A stretch of 64,000 nt of DNA from Neorhizobium sp. SOG26 (GTDB lineage: Bacteria > Pseudomonadota > Alphaproteobacteria > Rhizobiales > Rhizobiaceae): positions 372,001 through 436,000 of the forward strand of contig NZ_CP025513.1 in assembly GCF_003491345.1 (NCBI RefSeq), given 5' to 3'. This document shows positions 53,352 to 62,177 of this stretch, in pieces. Each line of letters starts with the position of its first letter. Position 1 is the stretch's first letter. Made by a program: the position numbers and the translations under genes. The notes under the pieces are model-generated. The model made no database searches. It was not told where the DNA came from and worked only from the letters and a program-made list of their open reading frames with translations.

Positions 53352-54148
53352 TGGGAATGGCGCGCTCCACCTATTATGACTGTCCAGAACGGCCGGCCGA
53401 CGACACCGCGATCGTTGAAGCGATGTTCGCAATCTGCGACGAGTTCGAGTTCTACGGCTACCGCCGTGTCGGTGCGGCCCTGCGACAGCAGGGTCTTGTC
53501 GTGAACCACAAGAAGATCCGTCGCCTCATGCGCGAACACGATCTGCGTCCGAAGATCAAGCGACGTTTCATTGCCACGACCGACAGTGACCACGACGGCC
53601 CGATCTTCCCGAACTTGGCGAAGGACATCATCCCGAGCGGTCCCAACCAGCTCTGGGTCAGCGACATCACCTATGTCGCTTTGCCGGCCCGGTTCATCTA
53701 CGTCGCCATCATCCTCGATGCCTGGTCGCGGTTGATCGTCGGTTACGCCATCGGTCGGTCGATCGACGCACGGCTGACGATGGCAGCCTTGAAGGCGGCC
53801 ATTGACCAGAGAAAGCCGCCGCCGGGCGTGGTCCACCATTCGGATCGCGGCTCGCAGTATGCTGCCGAGCTCTACCGCGAGACACTGGCCGTCAACGGCT
53901 TGATCGGCTCGATGGGCCGCCGCGGCAATCCGTACGACAACGCCAAGGCCGAAAGCTTCATGAAAACGCTGAAGGTCGAGGCGGTCTATCCGATGGCCTT
54001 CGAAACCTTCGAAGAGATCACCGAGCACCTTCCCCACTTCATCGAGGAGGTCTACAACAAACGCCGGCTCCATTCAGCGCTCGGCTATTTGAGCCCGCAA
54101 CAGTTCGAGGATCAACACATCCGGCAGACTGGCAAATCAGCAGCCTGA
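53351..54148 (+). CDS. IS3-family transposase OrfB
   Basis: The 265-aa frame from the first in-frame ATG contains an HTH_21 segment ([31 protein letters not shown]). The rve core has WVSDITYV (Asp), [10 protein letters not shown] (Asp) and [15 protein letters not shown] (Glu). The -1 frame is open for at least 25 more codons upstream, so the natural product begins by frameshifting from OrfA. It is complete to [16 protein letters not shown]. Confidence 0.93.
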   Translation: MGMARSTYYDCPERPADDTAIVEAMFAICDEFEFYGYRRVGAALRQQGLVVNHKKIRRLMREHDLRPKIKRRFIATTDSDHDGPIFPNLAKDIIPSGPNQLWVSDITYVALPARFIYVAIILDAWSRLIVGYAIGRSIDARLTMAALKAAIDQRKPPPGVVHHSDRGSQYAAELYRETLAVNGLIGSMGRRGNPYDNAKAESFMKTLKVEAVYPMAFETFEEITEHLPHFIEEVYNKRRLHSALGYLSPQQFEDQHIRQTGKSAA

Positions 54149-54268
54149 TCCTTGTCCACCCCAAGGGGCGCACTCCACTGGCGGGGTGATACTTATCCAA
54201 TTTTGACCCCTCCCTATTTTCATCGGACCATCCGGCTTTTCAGCGGATGGAGTGGGGAGTTGAAGAGT

Positions 54269-55759
54269 GTGGATACGATTGCGCGTGTCCGACGAGCCTT
54301 CCATGTTCAGGGTTGGTCGGTAAAGAAGATCGCCAGAGAACTGAATGTTTCGCGGAATACGGTCCGCAAGATTGTGCGCTCCGATGCCACCGAGTTTACC
54401 TATAAGCGAGAACATCAGCCGCTACCCCGGATCGGAGCCTGGAGTGGCGATGTCGAGCGGTTCTTGATTTCGAACGAAGGCAAGCCGTCTCGTGAGCGGC
54501 TGACGTTGATCCGGATTTATGAAGAGGTCCGGGCTCTTGGCTATGATGGCAGCTACGATACCGTCCGCCGTTACGCCAAGTCCTGGGCCAAGGCACGCGG
54601 AACGGTCACGTCCGAGGCTTACGTTCCGCTCTACTATGCACCCGGCGAAGCCTACCAATTCGATTGGAGCCACGAGATCGTCCTGATCCAGGGCGTGACG
54701 ACGACGGTGAAGGTGGCGCATGTCCGGCTCTGCCACAGCCGGATGATGTTCGTCCGGGCCTATATGCGAGAGAGCCAGGAGATGGTCTTCGATGCGCATG
54801 ACAAGGCCTTCGCCTTCTTCCGTGGCACCTGCACACGCGGCATCTATGACAACATGAAGACGGCGGTTGAGGCCGTGTTCGTCGGCAAGGGACGTGTTTA
54901 TAACCGCCGGTTCCTGCAGATGTGCAGCCACTATCTCGTCCAGCCAGTTGCCTGCACGCCAGCATCCGGCTGGGAGAAAGGACAGGTCGAGAACCAGGTC
55001 GGCCTTGTACGCGAGCGTTTCTTTACGCCACGCCTCAGGGTCAAAAGCCTGGAAGAGCTGAATGCCTGGCTACTCGATAAATGCATTGCCTATGCCAAGG
55101 CTCATGGCCATCCCGAACAGACGGGACAGACGATCTGGCAGGTATTCGAAGCCGAACGCAGCAGCCTCGTGCGCTACGTCGGCCCATTCGACGGTTTCCA
55201 CAGTGTCCCGGCATCCGTGTCAAAGACCTGCACGGTCCGTTTCGATAACAATAAATACTCCGTCCTCTCAACGGCGGTGGGTCGCCCTGTCGAAGTTCAC
55301 GCCTACGCCGACCGGATCGTTATCCGACAGGACGGGATGAATGTGGGTGAACACGAGCGTTGCTTCGGCCGAGGTGAGACCACTTACAATCCTTGGCACT
55401 ATGTTCCTGTCCTCGCTCGCAAACCTGGCGCATTGCGTAACGGCGCACCATTCAGAGACTGGGCGCTGCCAGCCGCGATGGAGAAGGTCCGCAAACGGCT
55501 GAAGAGCGACGATGATGGTGATCGGCAAATGGTTGCCATCCTTGCATGCGTGCCCGTTGACGGTCTCACGGCTGTCGAAGCGGCCTGCCAGGAGGCTCTC
55601 GATCATGGCGTCTGCTCCGCATCCGTGATCATCAATATTCTGGCTCGAAGCCGCGATCCGGCTCCCGCCGTGACCCTGCAAATCCCGGATGCGCTTCGGC
55701 TTGCCCATGAGCCGGTCGCCGACTGCGCTCGTTACGAGAGGCTCAGGAGGGTAAGTTGA
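54269..55759 (+). CDS. istA: IS21 transposase IstA (second type)
   Basis: The GTG at 54269 follows GTGGGGAG by about nine bases and gives 496 aa; an apparent ATG at 54152 lies inside the nested IS3 element. Domains are an N-terminal helix-turn-helix ([22 protein letters not shown]), the integrase core ([34 protein letters not shown]) and the C-terminal [24 protein letters not shown]. It is related to, but clearly different from, the IstA at 32642-34177. Confidence 0.94.
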   Translation: MDTIARVRRAFHVQGWSVKKIARELNVSRNTVRKIVRSDATEFTYKREHQPLPRIGAWSGDVERFLISNEGKPSRERLTLIRIYEEVRALGYDGSYDTVRRYAKSWAKARGTVTSEAYVPLYYAPGEAYQFDWSHEIVLIQGVTTTVKVAHVRLCHSRMMFVRAYMRESQEMVFDAHDKAFAFFRGTCTRGIYDNMKTAVEAVFVGKGRVYNRRFLQMCSHYLVQPVACTPASGWEKGQVENQVGLVRERFFTPRLRVKSLEELNAWLLDKCIAYAKAHGHPEQTGQTIWQVFEAERSSLVRYVGPFDGFHSVPASVSKTCTVRFDNNKYSVLSTAVGRPVEVHAYADRIVIRQDGMNVGEHERCFGRGETTYNPWHYVPVLARKPGALRNGAPFRDWALPAAMEKVRKRLKSDDDGDRQMVAILACVPVDGLTAVEAACQEALDHGVCSASVIINILARSRDPAPAVTLQIPDALRLAHEPVADCARYERLRRVS

Positions 55760-56493
55760 TGGAACCCACGCAGGTTCTCGAACTGATGAGCACGCTGAAG
55801 CTCTACGGAATGCGCAGCGCCTACGATGAGGTCATGGGAAACGGCATCAAGCGGCAGCATGAACCACCGCGCATTGTCGGTGATCTCCTGCAGTCGGAGA
55901 TCGCCGAGAAGCAGGCACGCTCCATTCGCTATCAGCTCAGCATCGCCAAATTGCCGTTGGCAAAAGATATCGACGACTTCGATTTCGCCGATACGCCCGT
56001 CAATGAATCTCTGGTGCGGGAACTGGCCACCGGCACCTTCGTCGCAGACCAGCGCAACGTCGTCCTCGTCGGCGGCACGGGAACCGGCAAGAGCCATCTG
56101 GCCATCGCGATTGCCCGTGCTCTCATCCGCAACAGCACACGTGGCCGCTTCTTCAACGTTGTCGATCTGGTCAATCGGTTGGAAACAGAGACGCGCAACG
56201 GCAAGCAAGGCCGGACGGCGGATTACCTTACACGCCGCGACTTCATCATCCTCGATGAACTCGGCTATCTGCCGTTCGCGCAGGCAGGAGGCCAGCTCCT
56301 GTTCCATTTGATCAGTCGGCTTTACGAGCGCACCTCGATCATCGTCACCACGAACCTTGCCTTCGGCGAATGGCCGCCGGTCTTCGGCGATGCGAAGATG
56401 ACGACCGCACTCCTCGACCGCCTGACACATCACTGCGAGATTGTGGAAACCGGAAACGAATCCTGGCGCTTCAAAAACCGCTCTCAAAGCTAA
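55759..56493 (+). CDS. istB: IS21 helper ATPase IstB (second type)
   Basis: The ATG at 55759 overlaps the istA stop (TGATG). The 244-aa AAA+ protein has Walker [10 protein letters not shown], Walker [13 protein letters not shown] and the [37 protein letters not shown] ending. It is complete. A nine-G run (about 56578-56586) follows before the right terminal repeat. Confidence 0.94.
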   Translation: MEPTQVLELMSTLKLYGMRSAYDEVMGNGIKRQHEPPRIVGDLLQSEIAEKQARSIRYQLSIAKLPLAKDIDDFDFADTPVNESLVRELATGTFVADQRNVVLVGGTGTGKSHLAIAIARALIRNSTRGRFFNVVDLVNRLETETRNGKQGRTADYLTRRDFIILDELGYLPFAQAGGQLLFHLISRLYERTSIIVTTNLAFGEWPPVFGDAKMTTALLDRLTHHCEIVETGNESWRFKNRSQS

Positions 56494-56633
56494 AGCCGGA
56501 GATACCCATCACCCGCACTTGGCCTACCCTCTGCAACCCCGGCCAGCGCCGGGCAGGCCAAGCGCTGATCGTCTACAGGGGGGGGGTGAAGATTGGATAA
56601 GTAAAAGGGGTGAATGTTCGGTGCTGATTGACA

Positions 56634-56830
56634 TTTCGGGCCAAGGCGGTGTCAGGAAGACTCGCGAGTAGTAGCGGCTGGATTGTATCAGCGTATCAAG
56701 AGCGGGCTCACCAGCCGCGTGCTCAAGGGCCGCCGCGTCTACAAGCCCTCGATCAAAGAAGACCCAGCCACCACTTCGGGCCGCGTGCTCGCGGTCCCAG
56801 CAGCGAGGCTGATCGCACGTCTTGCGAATG
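56634..56830 (-). pseudogene. 5' part of the interrupted AAA_28-type ATPase gene
   Basis: On the minus strand an unbroken frame reads WDREHAARSGGWVFFDRGLVDAAALEHAAGEPALDTLIQSSRYYSRVFLTPPWPE and runs into the IS21 target duplication. WVFFDRGLVD and RVFL-PPWPE are typical of AAA_28/NadR-like ATPases. The Gly-rich Walker A start expected about 40 residues earlier is not found, so the gene was already damaged or lost its 5' end. Confidence 0.7.
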
Positions 56831-57130
56831 CAGCCAAGTCAACCCATGGAACCGCAGTGCCATCCCGGCGCGACTTCGGGCGACAGCGCTCTTGAACAGA
56901 TATGAACCGCCGGTGCCTGCGTTCAGTAGTTCGCCGCGCCGAAGATTATTCGAACGCCTCACTTTGCGCGCTTGATCCAGTCGACGTTTTCTTACCTGAC
57001 GCCACACTATCGCGAGTGAACGCCTGCCTGTTGTCGAACAGCGTTTAATCCATCGCGGCACTAAGCAATAGTGCGGATCAAACCGACCGCGCTTCAACCT
57101 CGATGAGTGAAGCTTTCGGCTTTGATCGTC
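56831..57130. other. Intergenic, nothing recognised
   Basis: This 300-base stretch lies between the ATPase remnant and the 3' end of cobQ. Short GC-rich frames only. Confidence 0.3.
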
Positions 57131-58588
57131 TTAGCGCGCAAGTGTAAGGAGCATGTCCAAATCAAGATGTTGCTCGACATGGTCCGCAAGGCGGTCAAGT
57201 ACTGCATCTATCTCTGCGTTATAATCGAGATGAGATGCGGTTCCTCCGATCCTGCAAAGCCAGGCCGAGCGTTGCCGATTGTCAGCGAATAATCCATGGA
57301 CATAGGTTCCCGTTACGCGCCCATTCACTGAGATCGCACCCTCGTCTTTGCCGTCGACAGTCGCAAACGGTCGAGAACAAGCGGGTCCCTGCGTGCGCCC
57401 GACATGCATTTCATAGCCAGAAAAGAACTCGCCGTCGAAGCTTCGCCCCTCGACCGCCTGCAGTCGCTTCTGCCCATCCAGTTGCGTCTCTACGTCAAGC
57501 AGGGCAAGACCATCAATCGAGCCCGGTTCACCTTCGAAACCAAACGGATCGCTTACCTTCCGACCTAGCATCTGGTAGCCGCCGCAAAGGCCGAGGACAT
57601 GGCCACCACGGCGTGCGTGAGCGACAATATCAACGCCGAGGCCACTCTCCTTCAGGACCCGGAGATCTGCAATCGTAGCTTTGGAACCGACGATAAGTAC
57701 GAGATCGCAGTCATTGGGCAGTATCTCGTGCGGTCGCACCCGGATCAGATCCACATCAGGCTCTGCCTCCAGCGGATCGAGATCGTCGAAATTCGATATG
57801 TGCGGCAGGATTGGTACGGCGACGCGCAGTTTGGTGCCAACCTTCCGCTTCTCCGGCTGCCCCAGCCCTAACGCATCCTCAGCAGGAAGACGGGAAGCAT
57901 CCTTGAAGAAGGGCAGCAGCCCGATCGCCTGCCAGCCGGTCAAAGCGGCCACTTGTCGCATCCCCTCTTCGAAGAGCAGAGGATCGCCGCGGAACCGATT
58001 GACAATGAAGCCAGCGATCATTGCCGCATCGGGGGGATCGAGCACTACTTTCGTTCCGACCAAGCTCGCAATCACACCTCCTCGGTCAATATCCCCGATC
58101 ATCACGACCGGCACATCGGCAGCACGAGCGAAGCCCATGTTGGCGATATCGTTTTGGCGCAGATTGATCTCTGACGCGCTACCGGCGCCCTCCACCAAGA
58201 TCAGATCCGCCGCCGATTTTAGCCTCGAAAAGCTGTCCAGGACATGGGGCATCAGCGCCGCCTTCATCCGCTGATACTCGGCGGCCCTTGCATTACAAAG
58301 TACACGGCCCTGCACCACGACCTGCGCGCCCACGTCACCCTGTGGCTTTAGCAGTACCGGGTTCATGTGAACACTGAGGGGCACGTTTGCGGCTCTCGCC
58401 TGCAGTGCCTGCGCCCGCCCAATCTCACCGCCATCGGCGGTCACCGCAGCGTTGTTCGACATGTTCTGCGGCTTGAACGGTAGGACGGTAACCCCCCGCA
58501 GTGTGAAGGCACGAGCGAGTGCTGCAACAACGAGCGACTTCCCTACGTCCGAGCCCGTTCCCTGGAACATCAATGCGCGGGCTGCCAT
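57131..58588 (-). CDS. cobQ: Cobyric acid synthase CobQ
   Basis: The 485-aa protein amidates the b, d, e and g side chains of adenosylcobyrinic acid a,c-diamide with glutamine and ATP. It has a dethiobiotin-synthetase-like N-terminal half (P-loop GTGSDVGKS at 10-18, [36 protein letters not shown]). A class I glutamine amidotransferase half follows, with nucleophile Cys in [10 protein letters not shown] and YVHGLF. Length is typical. It is last in the leftward unit, three bases after the cobO stop, so it is probably under the same cobalamin riboswitch. Confidence 0.96.
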   Translation of the reverse strand: MAARALMFQGTGSDVGKSLVVAALARAFTLRGVTVLPFKPQNMSNNAAVTADGGEIGRAQALQARAANVPLSVHMNPVLLKPQGDVGAQVVVQGRVLCNARAAEYQRMKAALMPHVLDSFSRLKSAADLILVEGAGSASEINLRQNDIANMGFARAADVPVVMIGDIDRGGVIASLVGTKVVLDPPDAAMIAGFIVNRFRGDPLLFEEGMRQVAALTGWQAIGLLPFFKDASRLPAEDALGLGQPEKRKVGTKLRVAVPILPHISNFDDLDPLEAEPDVDLIRVRPHEILPNDCDLVLIVGSKATIADLRVLKESGLGVDIVAHARRGGHVLGLCGGYQMLGRKVSDPFGFEGEPGSIDGLALLDVETQLDGQKRLQAVEGRSFDGEFFSGYEMHVGRTQGPACSRPFATVDGKDEGAISVNGRVTGTYVHGLFADNRQRSAWLCRIGGTASHLDYNAEIDAVLDRLADHVEQHLDLDMLLTLAR

Positions 58589-58591
58589 CGC

Positions 58592-59206
58592 TCAGAACTC
58601 GATGCCTGCCTGAGCCTTCACGCCGGCCTTGAAGTGGTGCTTCACCAGCGTCATCTCCGTCACGAGGTCAGCCGCCTCAAGCAGAGCCGGCTTGGCATTG
58701 CGCCCGGTAACGACGACATGCAGATCAGGGCGCCGTGCTTGAAGCGTCGTGATCACGGCATCAATGTCGAGATAATCGTAGCGCAGCGCGATGTTCAGTT
58801 CGTCCAGGACGACAAGGGCTATCGTCTCATCCTGCATCAGGTCCACCGCCTTCTGCCAGGCACGTTCCGCTGCTGCGATGTCCCGTTTCAGATCCTGCGT
58901 TTCCCAGGTAAAACCCTCGCCCATCGTATGCCAGACCACACGATCTCCGAAGACCGCGAGCGCAGGTTGCTCTCCGGTAGACCAGGCGCCTTTGATGAAC
59001 TGGACGATACCGACACGCCTGTTGTTGCCAAGCATCCGCAAAGCTAGGCCGAAGGCCGCAGTGGATTTACCCTTGCCGGAGCCGGTGTGCACGAGGAGAA
59101 GGCCCTTTTCCAAGGTCTTCTCCGCAACTTCAGCATCCTGAATGGATTTACGGTTTGCCATCTTGGCGCGATGGCGTGCCTCGACTTGTTCGTCGACCTG
59201 TTTCAC
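58592..59206 (-). CDS. cobO: Cob(I)yrinic acid a,c-diamide adenosyltransferase CobO
   Basis: The GTG at 59206 overlaps the cbtA stop (GTGA) and gives the usual size, 204 aa; the longer frame to 59746 is antisense-like reading through cbtA. The protein has P-loop HTGSGKGKST (40-49), GIVQFIKGAW, MGEGFTWETQD and LVVLDELNIALRYDYLD, diagnostic of CobA/CobO. It transfers the 5'-deoxyadenosyl group from ATP to the corrin cobalt. It sits between cbtA and cobQ. Confidence 0.95.
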   Translation of the reverse strand: MKQVDEQVEARHRAKMANRKSIQDAEVAEKTLEKGLLLVHTGSGKGKSTAAFGLALRMLGNNRRVGIVQFIKGAWSTGEQPALAVFGDRVVWHTMGEGFTWETQDLKRDIAAAERAWQKAVDLMQDETIALVVLDELNIALRYDYLDIDAVITTLQARRPDLHVVVTGRNAKPALLEAADLVTEMTLVKHHFKAGVKAQAGIEF

Positions 59207-59949
59207 CGCACTGGCTCTGCCGCGCCGTTGGAATATGCCTCCTCTCCACCGCGAAGTCGAGCTCTCACAACGCCTGAGACTGTGCCGAGCATCGCCCAGA
59301 AAAGCAGGCTTGTTGCGAAAACGGATGCTACAAAACGCGCATGCAATTCCAACGGAACCGCTGTTTCGTGAGTGTCGGGTAGGGGCGCGCCCCACAGATG
59401 AGGGGCAACAAGTGAAAGGATGCCCAACACAGCGAGGGTTGGCGCTTTGGTATAAGCGAGCAGACCCAGCCCCAGTGCGGTCAAAGCTGCCGTCGCAAAC
59501 CACCACAACTGCCGCGCGGCCAGATCGGCTGCAGGCATCCCGGGAAGTTCTGGCGGCAGTCCGAGCCCCGGCGCCAGGCTGAAGGCAAGGAAGCCGGCTA
59601 AGCCAAACATAAGCCCACTCCTCCACCCATTGAGCGTTCCCAGCGCCTCCGCCGCCGTCAACAGAATGAGAGCGAAGCCGATCCCAGCAAGCATGTTGGA
59701 AGCAGCCGTGTAAACGAAGCGCTCCGTGCCGTCGGCCGGCGTCCATCCCTCTTCTCCATGATCATGTGCAGGCGTACCCTCATCATGCGCATGGGAGTGG
59801 GAATGCCCAACCTCCTCGCCTTTGCCTTCAAAGGTTTCAGCGTGAATAATAAGTGGGATCGTGGCGTAGCTCTGCAGCACGGTAAGGATGAGCCCAGACA
59901 CAAGCCCGGACACCACCGCCGCCAAGACGATGTTGCGAAACAAGTACAT
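59203..59949 (-). CDS. cbtA: Predicted cobalt transporter subunit CbtA
   Basis: The ATG at 59949 gives 248 aa starting MYLFRNIVLAAVVSGLVSGLIL. It has five to six transmembrane helices and a His-rich loop after the first helix (HSHSHAHDEGTPAHDHGEE), which probably binds cobalt. That is the CbtA pattern. It follows cbtB by 10 bases and overlaps cobO. With CbtB it forms a proposed cobalt uptake system controlled by cobalamin. Confidence 0.94.
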   Translation of the reverse strand: MYLFRNIVLAAVVSGLVSGLILTVLQSYATIPLIIHAETFEGKGEEVGHSHSHAHDEGTPAHDHGEEGWTPADGTERFVYTAASNMLAGIGFALILLTAAEALGTLNGWRSGLMFGLAGFLAFSLAPGLGLPPELPGMPAADLAARQLWWFATAALTALGLGLLAYTKAPTLAVLGILSLVAPHLWGAPLPDTHETAVPLELHARFVASVFATSLLFWAMLGTVSGVVRARLRGGEEAYSNGAAEPVR

Positions 59950-59959
59950 GTCGGCTTCC

Positions 59960-60136
59960 TCAGTGGCAGGGGAACGCGAGTGAATGACGCGAATCGTGCG
60001 CGGCGTTGTGAACAACCTCCATATGCGAGAAGCCTACGAACCCTATAACAAACATGCCGAGCATGGCCGTTATGCTAAGGGGAACAATCTTGGAAGCGGA
60101 GGCACCGAGTGCAATGGCTGCCGTCTTGGTCGTCAT
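59960..60136 (-). CDS. cbtB: Predicted cobalt transporter subunit CbtB
   Basis: The ATG at 60136 gives a 58-aa protein with one transmembrane helix (IVPLSITAMLGMFVIGFVGF). Its conserved His-rich tail HMEVVHNAAHDSRHSLAFPCH is diagnostic of CbtB. It is the first gene after the leftward cobalamin riboswitch. Confidence 0.95.
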   Translation of the reverse strand: MTTKTAAIALGASASKIVPLSITAMLGMFVIGFVGFSHMEVVHNAAHDSRHSLAFPCH

Positions 60137-60182
60137 ATCGTTTCCTTTCGCCCTCAACCCCGAGAGCATCTTCTTCACCAAC

Positions 60183-60345
60183 GCGTCGGCAGGTCTCCTG
60201 GCTTGCGGATCACACGCTTTCTCCCGCCTTCCCAGATTTCTCCAGTGGCACTTGGGAGTAAAGCTCTCCGCTTACAGTTGCGGGGGCAGCCGCGGAATCG
60301 ACTATCAGTCTCACCGCATTCCCTTTTCGTCCCGTTCGGACACCG
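60183..60345 (-). ncRNA. Cobalamin riboswitch controlling cbtB-cbtA-cobO-cobQ
   Basis: On the minus strand the sequence has the conserved core. GGGAATGCGGTGAGACTGAT, CCGCGGCTGCCCCCGCAACT with GTAAGCGGAGAGC, the B12 box GCCACTGG (60243-60250 complement), and finally AAGCCAGGAGACCTGCCGAC. It ends about 45 bases before cbtB, so it can act on transcription or translation of the leftward operon. Cobalamin would turn the genes off. Confidence 0.95.
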
Positions 60346-60435
60346 ACGATATCGGCACTATACTCTAATCGTCCTTGAGGGCAATCCGAATAGGAGAACG
60401 CATTGACACGACCCCATACGCGGGCTTACTGAAAT

Positions 60436-60622
60436 GCTGACGGTTCCTTTCCGGCAACGGGAGGGACGAAAAGGGAATGCGGTGCGATTCAATTTGGATC
60501 AATGCCGCGGCTGCCCCCGCAACTGTAAGCGGATAGCTTCAGCCATAAGGCCACTGGGAGACACCCGGGAAGGCTGGTTTGAGAGCAATGACCCGCGAGC
60601 CAGGAGACCTGCCGTTGAGATG
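60436..60622 (+). ncRNA. Cobalamin riboswitch controlling the DUF1636-cobW-cobN unit
   Basis: On the plus strand: AAGGGAATGCGGTGCGATTC, CCGCGGCTGCCCCCGCAACT followed by GTAAGCGGATAGC, the B12 box GGCCACTGGGAG (60549-60560) and GAGCCAGGAGACCTGCCGTT at the 3' end. It is the mirror partner of the riboswitch at 60183-60345, about 90 bases away. A leader of roughly 110 bases separates it from the first gene. Confidence 0.95.
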
Positions 60623-60731
60623 CTGTGCTTTGCCGGGCGGGGTGCTCCGGTGGAAGCGACGATCACGATGGCAGATCCGTAAGTGCGAGTCTGCCTCCGC
60701 GCCCCACATTCAGTTGAGTTGGAACGCGGCA

Positions 60732-61127
60732 TTGATCAACGATCAGCCTAACATTGAACCCGATGTAACGATCTTCGTGTGCACAAACTGCCGTGCAGGG
60801 TCCGAGGATGACTCGCGGCCCGGGATCGGACTGATCCACGCGCTGCGACAGGCAACTGCACATCTGCCACTTTCGGTGAAGCCTGTGACCTGCCTCGCCA
60901 ACTGCGAGAAAAGTCCGAGCGCAGCCTTCAGGCACCGCTCCGGATGGTCTTACGTGTTCGGTCACCTTGCCCTTGGGAACGTTGATGACATCGTCCATGG
61001 CGCCATGATGCTCGCTCAGGATGAACGCGGCTTTCTGCCCTTGCGCGGTCGGCCCTCCTGTCTCCGCGGCAAAGGTATGACAGCTCGCATCCCTCCTTTC
61101 CATCATCATGAGGACTTGCCCCAATGA
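60732..61127 (+). CDS. DUF1636 metal-binding-like protein of cobalamin loci
   Basis: A TTG at 60732 gives 131 aa; no ATG gives the full conserved start. The protein has the DUF1636 pattern VTIFVCTNCRAG near the N-terminus, then LPLSVKPVTCLANCEKSPSAAFRHRSGWSYVFGHL, with ferredoxin-like Cys pairs that could bind metal. Such proteins sit beside cobW/cobN in alphaproteobacteria, and a cobalt-handling role is presumed. Its stop overlaps the cobW start by ATGA. Confidence 0.85.
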   Translation: MINDQPNIEPDVTIFVCTNCRAGSEDDSRPGIGLIHALRQATAHLPLSVKPVTCLANCEKSPSAAFRHRSGWSYVFGHLALGNVDDIVHGAMMLAQDERGFLPLRGRPSCLRGKGMTARIPPFHHHEDLPQ

Positions 61128-62161
61128 CCATCGATGTTGATCGTGTGCCGTGTACAGTCGTGACCGGTTTCCTTGGAGCGGGAAAGACAACGCTTATTCG
61201 ACACCTCATGGAGAAGCTCCCAGGTAAGCGCGTTGCCATCATTGTCAACGAGTTCGGCGACGTTGGGATCGATGGCGAGGTCTTGAAGGGCTGCGCCATC
61301 GAAAGCTGCCCCGACGAAAACATTATCGAACTCGCGAATGGCTGCATCTGCTGCACGGTAGCAGATGACTTCGTACCGGCGATCAACCAGATCTTATCCC
61401 TCAGACCCCGCGTAGATTACATCCTAATCGAGACGTCTGGACTTGCTCTGCCGAAGCCGCTCGTTCAGGCCTTCAATTGGCCTGCAGTGAAAGCCCGTGT
61501 TACGGTGGACGCCGTTGTGGCCGTCGTGGACGGGGTTGCTTTGGCTGAAGGGCGCGTTGCCAGTGATCACGACGCTCTTGAAGCACAGCGCCAGGCCGAC
61601 GGGTCCATCGATCACGACGATCCAGTCGAAGAAGTCTTCGATGACCAAATCGCCTGCGCCGACCTGATTGTGCTTACCAAAACCGACCTGCTCGATCTGG
61701 GCGCCCTTACAAGGGCAAAGTCGCGCGTGGCGGCACACCTGCCCCGCGCCGTGAAGATCGTTGCGTCCGCCCATAGTTCGATCGATCCAGGCGTTCTTGT
61801 CGGACTGGAACTGGCGGTTGAGGATGATATCGAGAGCCGCAGGACACATCACGATGATGAACTTGATCACGACCACGATGACTTCGAGAGCTTCGTGTTG
61901 GATCTGCCTGCAGTTGCCGATGCAGAGGATCTTGCCAAGCGGATCGCCGAGACTGCAGAGGCAAAGGGCGTGTTGCGCGTGAAGGGTTTCGTAAACGTCG
62001 CGAACAAGCCGATGCGCTTGCAGGTTCAGGCGGTAGGCTCACGCGTCAACCACTATTTCGATCGCGTTTGGGCGCCTGGGGAAACGCGCCAAACGCGGCT
62101 CGTCGTGATCGGTGAAAGAGGCATCGACCGTTCTGCAATCGAGAGAATGCTGGCGGCCTGA
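61124..62161 (+). CDS. cobW: Cobalamin biosynthesis GTPase CobW
   Basis: The 345-aa G3E GTPase has Walker A GFLGAGKTT (15-23), the metal-binding CxCC as NGCICC (74-77), IETSGLA (switch region) and VLTKTDLL (guanine specificity). A His/Asp-rich stretch (HHDDELDHDHDD) precedes the C-terminal CobW domain. It is a cobalt chaperone believed to supply metal to the CobNST chelatase. It lies between DUF1636 and cobN, the usual order. Confidence 0.96.
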   Translation: MTIDVDRVPCTVVTGFLGAGKTTLIRHLMEKLPGKRVAIIVNEFGDVGIDGEVLKGCAIESCPDENIIELANGCICCTVADDFVPAINQILSLRPRVDYILIETSGLALPKPLVQAFNWPAVKARVTVDAVVAVVDGVALAEGRVASDHDALEAQRQADGSIDHDDPVEEVFDDQIACADLIVLTKTDLLDLGALTRAKSRVAAHLPRAVKIVASAHSSIDPGVLVGLELAVEDDIESRRTHHDDELDHDHDDFESFVLDLPAVADAEDLAKRIAETAEAKGVLRVKGFVNVANKPMRLQVQAVGSRVNHYFDRVWAPGETRQTRLVVIGERGIDRSAIERMLAA

Positions 62162-62177
62162 AGGCCAGAATGACATT

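Larger units (their letters stand above)
52926..54177 (+). mobile_element. Intact IS3-family element, 1252 bp, with perfect 25-bp inverted repeats
   Basis: TGGAGTGCGCCCCTTGGGGT plus GGACA begins at 52926 and recurs exactly inverted ending at 54177. CTG flanks both sides (52923-52925, 54178-54180), the 3-bp duplication usual for the IS3 group. It lies within the left end of the IS21 element, so it arrived later. Both frames are open. Confidence 0.95.
52895..56633 (+). mobile_element. IS21-family element (second type) carrying a nested IS3 element
   Basis: The left end TGTGTTTAAGCATGGAATGT (52895 on) and the complement of the right end TGTCAATCAGCACCGAACAT (from 56633) align without gaps over 27 bases ending in ACCCC. 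TTTCGGGC is present outside both ends (52887-52894 and 56634-56641), an 8-bp duplication. Without the nested IS3 copy and its 3-bp repeat the element would be 2484 bp. istA and istB are open. The IS3 insertion separates the left terminal repeat from istA and its promoter. Confidence 0.92.

Noticed and set aside
53039-54073. 344-codon minus-strand open frame
   Set aside because: Antisense to the nested IS3 transposase OrfA/OrfB.
59207-59746. N-terminal extension of the cobO frame to 59746
   Set aside because: It is read antisense-frame through cbtA; CobO proteins begin close to the GTG at 59206, which also overlaps the cbtA stop.
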